54,130 nt of DNA from Chitinophagaceae bacterium. Its GTDB lineage: Bacteria; Bacteroidota; Bacteroidia; Cytophagales; Cytophagaceae. Below the pieces are notes generated by a model, which saw only the letters and a list, made by a program, of their open reading frames with translations, ran no database searches and was not told the DNA's origin. Location of the stretch: positions 1-54,130 of the forward strand of contig JAQBNS010000134.1 in NCBI GenBank assembly GCA_028288405.1, given 5' to 3'. Of this stretch, positions 17,775 through 26,700 are shown piece by piece (within the stretch, counting starts at the first letter, position 1; each line of letters begins with the position of its first letter). Position numbers and translations under genes: made by a program.

Positions 17775-18028
17775 GTGAGTTAATTTCAAAACTAAAACAA
17801 CAGATCGTTGACCAATTAAACCTTGCAGACGTTGACCCTGCCGGTATCGATGAAAATGCCCCTTTGTTTGGAGAAGGATTAGGATTGGATTCCATCGATG
17901 CGTTGGAGTTGATTTTGTTGATGCAGAAGAACTATAACATTAAAATAGCCACAGCGGAAGAGGGACAAAAAATATTCTCTTCTGTACGTGCTATGGCGGA
18001 CTTTATCGAAGCCCATCAAAAAGCATAA
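17771..18028 (+). CDS. Acyl carrier protein 2
   Basis: This 85-residue carrier protein has its phosphopantetheine site at Ser41 in GLDSIDALEL. It overlaps the chain-length-factor-like gene by 4 bases and precedes a ketosynthase by 3 bases, so it most likely carries the chain during polyene extension. Its core (EGLGLDSIDALELILLM) is typical of aryl-polyene ACPs. Confidence 0.9.
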   Translation: MSELISKLKQQIVDQLNLADVDPAGIDENAPLFGEGLGLDSIDALELILLMQKNYNIKIATAEEGQKIFSSVRAMADFIEAHQKA

Positions 18029-18031
18029 CAC

Positions 18032-19225
18032 ATGACTTGGATTACAGGCATAGGAGCGGTATCAGCTATAGGATTGGATGTAGCATCCAATTACAAATCC
18101 TTGTTGGAAAGTAAGGATGGTATAGGCTATACCGAATACATCGATACGTATCATAAAAGGATACTGCCTGTAGGAGAAGTGAAATTGAGCAATGAACAAT
18201 TGATCGACTTGTTGTCATTGGATAAACGTGATATTTATTCACGTACAGAATTGCTTTCGATCAAGGCTGCTTCCGAAGCTTATCAACATGCACACTTAGG
18301 AGAAGTCAAAGACAGAACCCGCATAGCCTTTATCTCAGGCACCAGTGTGGGAGGAATGGATCTTTCAGAGCGTTACTATAAAGGCTATGAACTGGAAGGG
18401 AAAAAAGAGCTGGTTACCAAATTCAGAAAACACGGTTGCTACAAACATACGGAGTCTGCAGCCAAAGCATTGAATGTGCAAGGTATCTCTACTACTATTT
18501 CTACTGCCTGCTCTTCCGCAGCGAATGCGATCATCTATGGTGCTCGTCTTATCGATGCAGGTATGGCAGATATTGTGATTGCCGGCGGAGTAGATCCTTT
18601 GTCTAAGTTTACCATCAATGGTTTCAACAGTTTAAAAATATTAGATACAGAACCGACCAGACCTTTCGATGATTCCCGTGTAGGATTGAACCTGGCGGAA
18701 GGTGCGGGATATGTGGTGTTGGAATCTGAACAATCCATGAAGCAACGTGGCATTCAACCGTTAGGTCGCTTACTGGGCTATGCCAATACCTGTGATGCGT
18801 ACCATCAGACAGCTTCTTCTCCGGAAGGGAAAGGCGCTGTATTGGCAATGAGTAGAGCATTAGAGCTAGCAGGTATTCAACCTTCAGCGGTGGATTATGT
18901 GAATGTGCATGGTACAGGAACACAAAACAATGATTTGTCAGAAGGCAACGCATTGAAAACGGTATTTAACGGAAAGGTACCGTCTTTCAGTTCTACCAAA
19001 TCTTACACCGGCCATACCCTTGGTGCTTCGGGCGGGATAGAAGCGGCGTATTCTTTATTAGCAATCAATAACGGAGTAGTATATCCTAATCTGCGCTTTA
19101 AAACAAGTATTGCAGACCTGGGACTGATTCCTCAACAACAAGTAGAGTATAAAACGGTAAACGTTGTGCTGTCCAATTCCTTTGGCTTTGGTGGTAACAA
19201 TACATCACTGGTTTTTGGAAGATAA
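18032..19225 (+). CDS. Beta-ketoacyl-ACP synthase (complete Cys-His-His)
   Basis: The third complete ketosynthase of the cluster has 397 residues. Catalytic positions are Cys160 (STACSSA), His293 (NVHGTGT) and His328 (YTGHTLGASG), and the C-terminal NSFGFGGNN block is intact. It is followed 1 base later by the 315-residue Cys-less homologue, which repeats the pattern of a full ketosynthase next to a catalytically dead one. It may act on a different chain-length range from the enzyme at 16015. That division is inference. Confidence 0.9.
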   Translation: MTWITGIGAVSAIGLDVASNYKSLLESKDGIGYTEYIDTYHKRILPVGEVKLSNEQLIDLLSLDKRDIYSRTELLSIKAASEAYQHAHLGEVKDRTRIAFISGTSVGGMDLSERYYKGYELEGKKELVTKFRKHGCYKHTESAAKALNVQGISTTISTACSSAANAIIYGARLIDAGMADIVIAGGVDPLSKFTINGFNSLKILDTEPTRPFDDSRVGLNLAEGAGYVVLESEQSMKQRGIQPLGRLLGYANTCDAYHQTASSPEGKGAVLAMSRALELAGIQPSAVDYVNVHGTGTQNNDLSEGNALKTVFNGKVPSFSSTKSYTGHTLGASGGIEAAYSLLAINNGVVYPNLRFKTSIADLGLIPQQQVEYKTVNVVLSNSFGFGGNNTSLVFGR

Positions 19226-19226
19226 T

Positions 19227-20174
19227 ATGCAGTTACAAAACATATACATCGGTTCTTCAAGTTGTGTTTCTATTCAGGAAACCTTCGACAATCCGCTATG
19301 GTTTGAGTCTCTCAAACCATTGACGAAGGAACCAATGAAAGTACTCGCTCCAGACTATAAAAAGTTCCTCGATCCAACAGCCACGCGTCGGATGAGTAAA
19401 GTTTTGAAAAACTCTTTACTGACAGCCAGACAAGCCATGGAACAGCAGGGTATAGCTGAACTGGATGCGGTGATCACTGCTACCGCGTGGGGATGTCAGG
19501 AGGATACAACGAAGTTCCTGGATTCATTTGAAAGTATGGGAGAGGAATTACTGTCACCTACTTCGTTCATACAATCCACACACAATACCATTGGTGGACT
19601 CATCGCTATGTCAGTGAAGTGCAACGGATATAACAATACCATCTCTCACGATTTCATGTCATTTGAGACCAGCTTGCTGGACGCTGTTTTGCTGATGAGA
19701 GAGAATAAGCAAGCCATGAATTGCTATGTGGGAGGGATAGATGAACTGACTGATTTTTCTGCCGGCATCTTTACAAAAGCGCAATGTTTCAATGATGCTC
19801 ATCCTGTTGCTGAGGCAGCCACATGCTTTATCGTTCATAACAACGAGGCACAAAAGAAAGCAGTAAAACTCTCAAACATAGCATTGACGCAAAGTTTGGA
19901 TCAGACTGTTCTCGATTTGATTCAACAAAACAAACCGGATCTTATACTTAGTTCTTCTGTTATCGCATCAGACGTGCCTGTATTTGATTACAGAGGCTTG
20001 TGCGGAGAATTCACTACTGCATCAGCGTTTGGTTTGTATTTAGCCGTAGAATTACTTACAAAAGCTTCTGCTAAATCCGCCGTCGGTGTATCCGTAGCTG
20101 TTTTGAAGAAGATAGCGATCATCAATGTGTATCCGGAAGGTCGTTGTTCATACCTTGAAGTAGAAGCATGTTAA
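19227..20174 (+). CDS. Cys-less ketosynthase-like protein (315 aa)
   Basis: The protein resembles a condensing-enzyme fold, but the nucleophile region reads ISHDFMSFETSLLDA with no Cys. A QSTHNTIGGLIAM segment precedes it, as in ketosynthases, and CYVGGIDELT follows as the GG(V/I)DE strand. It is longer than the homologue at 17133 and keeps a degenerate C-terminal half. The ATG at 19227 is chosen over an upstream in-frame start at 19164, which would overlap the previous gene by 62 bases. The likely role is a chain-length or scaffold subunit. It overlaps the deacetylase gene by 7 bases. Confidence 0.7.
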   Translation: MQLQNIYIGSSSCVSIQETFDNPLWFESLKPLTKEPMKVLAPDYKKFLDPTATRRMSKVLKNSLLTARQAMEQQGIAELDAVITATAWGCQEDTTKFLDSFESMGEELLSPTSFIQSTHNTIGGLIAMSVKCNGYNNTISHDFMSFETSLLDAVLLMRENKQAMNCYVGGIDELTDFSAGIFTKAQCFNDAHPVAEAATCFIVHNNEAQKKAVKLSNIALTQSLDQTVLDLIQQNKPDLILSSSVIASDVPVFDYRGLCGEFTTASAFGLYLAVELLTKASAKSAVGVSVAVLKKIAIINVYPEGRCSYLEVEAC

Positions 20175-20950
20175 CTTATAAAAACGTACGACTGACACAT
20201 GCTTTGCTGTCTTCTACAGCACTCATAGGGTATCTTATCTATGGTAGTGTGCTCTTATTGTATGTCGCTATCGGATTGGCCTTGATTTATCTGTGCATTA
20301 TCGTGTATGGTGTCTTTACGGTGAAGGCAGCGTTTTTTCTAAAGCTATATAATGAAGGTACTATCACTGATAAGCGTATTGCCTTGACATTTGATGACGG
20401 ACCGTCGGAGCATACGAATCAAGTGTTGGATATTCTGAAAAAATTCAATGTTAAAGCCACATTCTTTCTGATCGGTTCCAAGATAGAAACCAACCAAGAA
20501 GTGTTAAGACGTTTGGTTGAAGAAGGACATCAATTAGGGAATCATACCTACCATCATTCCAAAGCCACGGGGTTTTATCCTTTACAAAAACTGAATGATG
20601 AATTAATTGCCACTCGTACAGTGGTCAAGCAGTTTGCAGGCTTGAACATGATATTATACCGACCGCCATTTGGAGTGACTACCCCTAATTTGGCTAAAGT
20701 GGTCTCACAATTGCGGTTAAACGTTATAGGCTGGTCTGTTCGTTCGTTTGATACGACCGCACAATCCGCTGAAAGCATTATTCAACGGGTATTGAAACAG
20801 GTAAAGCCAGGCGCTGTAGTTTTACTGCACGATAACAGAGAGAAATGCGCAACGGTATTAGAGACTATTATTCCTCACTTGTTGAATCAACACTATACCT
20901 TTGCTACAGTAGGAGAGTTGTTTGATATAGAAGCTTATGAAAACGATTAA
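20168..20950 (+). CDS. NodB-type polysaccharide deacetylase family protein
   Basis: Residues about 10-58 contain two hydrophobic segments that anchor the protein in the membrane. The NodB domain follows, with Asp76-Asp77 in TFDDGPS and the metal ligands His126 and His130 in GNHTYHH. RPPFG and a late VVLLHDN block complete the usual five motifs. Members are metal-dependent N- or O-deacetylases of cell-surface glycans. Homologues occur in many flexirubin clusters; the substrate here is unknown. The gene overlaps both neighbours, so it belongs to the operon. Confidence 0.85.
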   Translation: MLTYKNVRLTHALLSSTALIGYLIYGSVLLLYVAIGLALIYLCIIVYGVFTVKAAFFLKLYNEGTITDKRIALTFDDGPSEHTNQVLDILKKFNVKATFFLIGSKIETNQEVLRRLVEEGHQLGNHTYHHSKATGFYPLQKLNDELIATRTVVKQFAGLNMILYRPPFGVTTPNLAKVVSQLRLNVIGWSVRSFDTTAQSAESIIQRVLKQVKPGAVVLLHDNREKCATVLETIIPHLLNQHYTFATVGELFDIEAYEND

Positions 20951-21584
20951 AATAATTCTAATCTTAGTTTGTGTTTTCTGCTGTATCGCTTCCTTAAAAG
21001 CACAAACAGCAGAAAAATATACATTGGTGACCAATCCAGAGGAAGCCAAGCAAATCTTTGATCAGATCAGACAAGCATCCAATACCATTGATGCTGACTT
21101 TGTACAGGAGAAAAAGGTGGATATTCTGGAGAATGTTATTACCTCTAAAGGAAAATTCTTATTCAAACAAAAAAACAGTTTGAGATTGGAGTATACCAGC
21201 CCTTCCTACTACCTGGTGGTGATGGCTGCTGGAAAGATGCTGATCAAGGATGGTGATAAGAAAACAAAGATCGATGGAAAGGGAAGCAAGATGTTTTCGC
21301 AGATCCAGAATGTAATGGCGGGTGTATTAGGCGGACAGATGACCGACAATAAAGACTTCAAATACGAATTATACAAAGGAGAAACCAATTATAAAGTCAG
21401 ACTATTTCCTCAAACAGGTGCCATTAAAGATCTGTTGAAAGAAGTAGAATTCATTACCAACAAAACCACACTGAAAGCATTGTCTATGACGATGCTTGAA
21501 CGCTCCGGTGATGTAACGGTGATGAAGTTTAAGAATGTTAAAATGAATACGCCAATCGATGACAAGGTATTTGCTACTCATTAG
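20937..21584 (+). CDS. LolA-like periplasmic carrier protein
   Basis: The 215-residue protein begins with a signal peptide (cleavage near LKAQ, residue 22) and has the LolA layout: ADFVQEKKVDIL near the N-terminus, then KGKFLFKQKNSLRLEY, typical of the LolA beta-sheet that forms a hydrophobic pocket. Cluster copies are thought to carry the polyene lipid, not lipoproteins, across the periplasm; this is known for related aryl polyene systems only by analogy. It overlaps the upstream deacetylase by 14 bases and the downstream lipoprotein by 26 bases. Confidence 0.82.
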   Translation: MKTIKIILILVCVFCCIASLKAQTAEKYTLVTNPEEAKQIFDQIRQASNTIDADFVQEKKVDILENVITSKGKFLFKQKNSLRLEYTSPSYYLVVMAAGKMLIKDGDKKTKIDGKGSKMFSQIQNVMAGVLGGQMTDNKDFKYELYKGETNYKVRLFPQTGAIKDLLKEVEFITNKTTLKALSMTMLERSGDVTVMKFKNVKMNTPIDDKVFATH

Positions 21585-22185
21585 TATTGGCCTGCTGGCT
21601 GCTTGCAGCAAGAAGCATACACTGCCTTCTGACTACGTATTGCAAAAGGAAAATGCAGGGCAGAAGCTGGTGAAATTTGTTCAGGTAGAGAAAGATTCCC
21701 TTAAGACTTATGCTACCTCGGTAGCTGCTTATGGCAAATACTTTTCCGGAGTAACCTATTTTAAAAATACCCAAGATACGGCGTTGCGCGTGCTCTTTAC
21801 TACGCATACAGGATTGAAGTTACTTGACTTACAGTTATCAGAAGAAGGATGCAGTACAATATATGCGGTAGAACAATTGCAAAATCCGGTAGTATTGAAA
21901 CTATTGTGCCATGACTTTGGATTGATTTCCACTATTAAAAAAGAAGTACAGGCTTCTCAAGTGTATACCAATTCTGCTGGCTTAGATATAGTTGTTCAGA
22001 AGGGAGACAAAGATTTATATTATTATACCAATGCTAAGAATGACATGATAAAGGTCATAGAAACAGTACCGGGTAAAAGAAAGATACAAACAGAAGCGTA
22101 TAGAGAATCTGGTGATTCTTCTCTGGTAGTAAAACACCGGAATTTTAATTTTAAAATGACGTTGAAAAAATTAACCTTAGACTAA
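21559..22185 (+). CDS. Predicted lipoprotein, possible outer-membrane partner of the LolA-like protein
   Basis: The 208-residue protein starts with a lipoprotein signal and lipobox (LLAAC, Cys16) and is otherwise a beta-rich soluble domain. I do not recognise a precise family; it may relate to the DUF3261-type lipoproteins of aryl polyene clusters. Position right after the LolA-like gene suggests a LolB-like acceptor at the outer membrane, but this is inference. It overlaps the previous gene by 26 bases and ends 1 base before the next. Confidence 0.6.
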   Translation: MTRYLLLISIGLLAACSKKHTLPSDYVLQKENAGQKLVKFVQVEKDSLKTYATSVAAYGKYFSGVTYFKNTQDTALRVLFTTHTGLKLLDLQLSEEGCSTIYAVEQLQNPVVLKLLCHDFGLISTIKKEVQASQVYTNSAGLDIVVQKGDKDLYYYTNAKNDMIKVIETVPGKRKIQTEAYRESGDSSLVVKHRNFNFKMTLKKLTLD

Positions 22186-22186
22186 T

Positions 22187-22546
22187 ATGTTAGAAGGATT
22201 GTTTGATATACAGGAGCAAACTACAGACGGTACCAAGAAAGTGTATCAGGTAAAAGTAAATCCTGCGCACGAAGTTTTTCGGGGCCATTTTCCTGAACAG
22301 CCTGTTTTACCTGGTGTAGCCATGGTATACCTCTCTCGTTTTTTGACAGAACGCGTTACAGGTAAGGCTGTAAAACTGAAAGATGCTTCCCAGATTAAAT
22401 TTTTGAATTTAGTAGATCCAAGAATCAATCCGGAGTTTACTTATACGAATGAAATCGTGAAGGAAGTTGACAACGTCATCTATGTGAAAGGAGAGATGAG
22501 ATTCAATGAAATGACATTCTTCAAAATATTGGCTACCTATAATTAA
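22187..22546 (+). CDS. FabZ-like 3-hydroxyacyl-ACP dehydratase
   Basis: This is a small 119-residue hot-dog protein with the canonical FabZ active-site loop FRGHFPEQPVLPGVAM, catalytic His34. The LPHR N-terminal helix of full FabZ is missing, which makes it like the short ApeI dehydratases of aryl polyene clusters. It would dehydrate the 3-hydroxyacyl intermediate to the enoyl without later reduction, giving the conjugated chain. It probably acts with or instead of the odd dehydratase at 15125. Confidence 0.85.
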   Translation: MLEGLFDIQEQTTDGTKKVYQVKVNPAHEVFRGHFPEQPVLPGVAMVYLSRFLTERVTGKAVKLKDASQIKFLNLVDPRINPEFTYTNEIVKEVDNVIYVKGEMRFNEMTFFKILATYN

Positions 22547-22551
22547 TTGTG

Positions 22552-23733
22552 ATGGAGTTGCAAGCTTTGTTTGAGAAACACAACGTATACGTCCTCATTC
22601 CTACGTACAACAATGCGACCACCATTGCTCAGGTAATTCAATCGGTGCAAGCTTACACAGATCGTATTTTAGTGGTAAATGATGGTTCTACAGATAATAC
22701 GGCAGAAGTTTTAGGAACATTTAAATCCATTGCACAAGTTTCTTATCCTATCAATAAAGGAAAAGGCTATGCGCTCAGGCAAGGTTTCAAATACCTGCAG
22801 GGATTGAATGTCAACTATGTTATTACTATTGATTCGGATGGTCAGCACAAGCCTTCTGATTTGATTCATTTCATACAAAACATCGATAAACATCCGGCTG
22901 CTATCATGATGGGTGCCCGTGACATGGGACAAGCCAATGTACCGGGTAAGAGTAGTTTTGGAAATAAGTTTTCTAATTTCTGGTTCAAGTTACAAACAGG
23001 CATTGACATGCCCGATACGCAGACGGGTTACAGACTCTATCCTTTGTACCTGATGAAGGATATTTCTTTAATTACCAACAAGTATGAGTTGGAAATTGAA
23101 GTCATCGTCAAGTCTGCCTGGAGAGGAATAGAAGTAGTTGCGGTACCGATCGACGTGTACTATCCCGTAAAGGAAGAACGCATATCACATTTCAGACCGT
23201 TTAAGGATTTCTCCCGCATCAGTGTACTGAATACCTGGTTGACAACATGGGCATTGCTGTATTACATTCCTAAACGATTGATTGCAGGTGTAAAAAAAAA
23301 GTCCTACCGTGAAATGATTCATGCGTCTTTTACAGCCCCGCATGAGCCTACGTACATCAAAGCGCTGTCTGTTGCCTGGGGTTTATTCATAGGAGTAGCA
23401 CCCATATGGGGATATCAGTTGTTGATTGGAATTCCTTTGGCTCATTTCTTTAAACTGAATAAAACCATTGCTTTTCTTTCTGCTAATATTTCTTTACCGC
23501 CGATGATTCCATTTATCATTTATGGTAGTTTGAAAATGGGAGAATTAGTAACAGGAACAAAAGTAGATATTCTGTCACGATCCATTCATACCTTTACACT
23601 GAATGATATTTCTCAATCACTTTGGATCTATGTGGTCGGTAGTATTGCCTTAGGCATTGCATTGGCCGTGTTAGGAGGAGGAATTAGTTATATGATTATG
23701 AAAGCAAGCAGAAACTTGCGCAAAAATATTTAA
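22552..23733 (+). CDS. Family 2 glycosyltransferase fused to DUF2062 membrane domain
   Basis: Residues about 1-230 form a GT2 domain: VLIPTYNN, VVNDGSTDNTA, then DSDGQHK as the metal-binding DxD-like site, and a QTGYRLYP acceptor region. Residues about 270-393 form a DUF2062 domain with several membrane helices (GLFIGVAPIWGYQLLIG and others). Such fusions occur in aryl polyene and flexirubin clusters, where a sugar or phospho-sugar acceptor for the pigment is suspected. A GTG 3 bases earlier (22549) is also possible; the ATG is preferred. Confidence 0.85.
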   Translation: MELQALFEKHNVYVLIPTYNNATTIAQVIQSVQAYTDRILVVNDGSTDNTAEVLGTFKSIAQVSYPINKGKGYALRQGFKYLQGLNVNYVITIDSDGQHKPSDLIHFIQNIDKHPAAIMMGARDMGQANVPGKSSFGNKFSNFWFKLQTGIDMPDTQTGYRLYPLYLMKDISLITNKYELEIEVIVKSAWRGIEVVAVPIDVYYPVKEERISHFRPFKDFSRISVLNTWLTTWALLYYIPKRLIAGVKKKSYREMIHASFTAPHEPTYIKALSVAWGLFIGVAPIWGYQLLIGIPLAHFFKLNKTIAFLSANISLPPMIPFIIYGSLKMGELVTGTKVDILSRSIHTFTLNDISQSLWIYVVGSIALGIALAVLGGGISYMIMKASRNLRKNI

Positions 23734-23739
23734 TACAAC

Positions 23740-26700
23740 ATGCGTTCATTTATTAAAGAATACTGGATACTCGGTGTGCTGCTAATTGTCAGCGCTTTGT
23801 TTGCTATCAGCCTTCCCAACATGAAGATTGATACAGACATTACGAATGTCTTTCCATTGTCTGAAAAGGAAAAAGGAATATCCTCGTACCTCAATGACAT
23901 GGAAATCTTTGATCGCTATACGATCATTCTGACGATTAAAGATTCCAATGACCTGGATAATGCCAAGCGTACGATAGAACAGATCTCAGACTCATTAAGT
24001 GTAGAGGGGACTGATTCTTTGTTTGAATATGTGCAATATGTAGTGGATGAAAGTAAGATCGACCAGTTGTACGGTTTGGCACACGACTATTTGCCTTTCT
24101 TCCTCGAAGAGAAAGACTACCAGACGATCGATTCTCTGATCCAAAAAGACAGAATGAGTCAGGTCGTGCAGCGCCAATACAATGCCTTACTGTCGCCGGC
24201 GGGTATGGTACTCAAGAAGTATTTTGTACGCGATCCTTTAGGACTTTCACCCTTGGTTTTGAAGAAATTCGGACAAGGTTTTGATCAGGACATCACATTG
24301 GACGAAGGTTTTTTCGTTTCCGAATCGAGAAAGGATTTGATGTTTTTCGTGAAAGCCAAAGCGGCGAAGAACGATTACACGAAGAATAAAGAGATCTATA
24401 ATTACCTGAAAGGAACGATCGATCAAAAGATCAAAACCAATGAACTAAAGGCGGAAGCATATATTTACGGAGGTGCATTGATTGCTTTCCAAAACAGCGA
24501 CCAGATTAAGAAGGATACCAATCTTACGATGCTCATAACGCTGGGCTTGATTGTTTTGGTGGTCTTGATCGCATTCAGAAATATTTGGTCTCCCTTCTTA
24601 CTCATTACACCGGTTTTCTTTAGTGCGTTATCAGCTGTATTGGTAATCTTTTATATACAGGGCGGAATCTCTGGTATAGCAGTAGGAGCGGGTTCTGTGG
24701 TGTTAGGCATTGCCATTGATTTTTGCATACATTTTTACAGTCATTATATTGAATCCGGTTCGGCGGAAGAAACGAAAAAGGAAATCTTTTTCCCTCTGCT
24801 CATGGGAGGTATTACGACATCGGGTGCGTTCTTTTCCTTACTCTTCACAGAATCTAAACTCTTACAAGACTTAGGTCTGTTTGCCGGTATAGCGATCTTA
24901 TTTGCTTTTGTCTATACGGTCACCTTAATGCCTATTCTGATCAAAATATTTAAACCTAAATCTAATAAAGCCTTATTTGACCGGGCAAATAAGTGGTTAT
25001 CGGTAGACATTCGATTTGGGAAAACAGGTACTTTACTTTTCTTAGCGATTACAGGCGTCATGTTGTATTATGCCATGGACGTGCGTTTTGATAGCGACAT
25101 CACCAATCTGGCTTACAAATCTGATGACGTTGCCAGGGCAGAAAAGAAGGTGAACGAGGTGAGCAAAGGCGTAAGTAAATACCTGTATTTCCTGGCGAAA
25201 GAAGATGAATCGGGAACTTCGGTTGAACATGCTGCAGAACTGTCTCACATGATCGATAGTATTACCGGAAAACCCTCTAAAGGAATTGTGAACCTGTTTG
25301 TCGATTCGAAAGAATGGAAAGTGAAATCTGAACGTTGGACGAATTTCTGGAACACAGCAGGTAGAAAACAATTGTTTGAGGCCAATTTAAAAGAGGTATC
25401 TACCACTATCGGCATCAAGCCCGAAGCTTTCGCCGGCGCTACCGCCTGGATGGAGGATACCGTCTATGCAAAGCCTGATTCGATTAACAGAGCCATTGCG
25501 CATGCCTTCTTATCAGATTACAATAGATCTTCCAACAAAGATAACCGCGCACTGATTATTCCTTACAAAGTAGACCCTGTTCAAAAAGAAAAGTTATTGA
25601 ATGGCTTTGAACAGAATCAGCACATCTGGATCATTGATCGTCAATCCTTGATCAATAAGTTTGCTGCCATCATCAATAGTGATTTTCAATATGTATTAAC
25701 CATCAGTTCCTTGTTGGTATTGATTGTATTGTTTCACATGTTCGGCCGGATAGAGCTGGCGCTGATCACCTTCCTGCCCATGGTCATCAGCTGGATTTGG
25801 ATCTTAGGTATCATGGGCGTCAATGCCATTCATTTCAATATTGTAAACATCATCCTGTGTACGTTTATATTCGGGCTGGGGGATGACTTCAGTATCTTTA
25901 TGACAGAGGCCAAGCTCAGTGAATACAAGCTGGGCAAACACAACCTCGGTATTTATCGTTTCGCCATTTTACTCTCATGTATCACAACGATTGCGGGTAT
26001 GGTGGCTTTATTCTGGGCCAAGCATCCTGCCATTCATTCCATCGCATTCATTTCGGTAGTTGGTATTTTGAGTGTAACGGCTGTTTCGTTTTTGATCATA
26101 CCGGCTCTGTTTGATTGGTTCATTACCAGTCGTGTGAAAAAAGGAAAATTCCCGCTGACCATACTGGATATATTGAAGTCCATCTATTTGTATTTCATTT
26201 TTGTGTCTGGATGTATCGTGATGAACATCCTGGTGCTTCTGCTTAAAATGTTAGGCATTCATAAGAAATTGAAAGTTCGCTACTTTGTCAATCATATGAT
26301 TATGCTTACTACCAGAGGACTGGTGTATTCTATTTTCTTCATGAAAAAGCGAATAACAATAGATCCTGTCGTCTTGAGCAAACCCTCTATTATCATCGCC
26401 AATCACTTGTCGTTTATTGACATTGTAGCTACCACCATGCTGAAACCCAAAATCGTATTAGTCGCTGCGGATTGGGTTTGGAATGTTCCGATCATGGGAA
26501 AAGTATTAGAGGCTGGAGGTTACATCAGATCTTCAATACCCCCGGAAGAACAACTGAAACTATTCAAGCAGCGCTTGGCAGAAGGGTATAGTATTGTGAT
26601 ATTCCCTGAAGGAACGCGCAATACAGAAGGTGGGGTTAAGCGCTTTCATAAAGGTGCTTTTTACCTGGCAGAAGAATGCCAGGTCGATATGTTACCCCTG

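Noticed and set aside
19164-19226. Upstream extension of the 315-residue ketosynthase-like protein
   Set aside because: It would overlap the previous ketosynthase by 62 bases and adds a Cys/Pro-rich tail; the ATG at 19227 fits the operon spacing.
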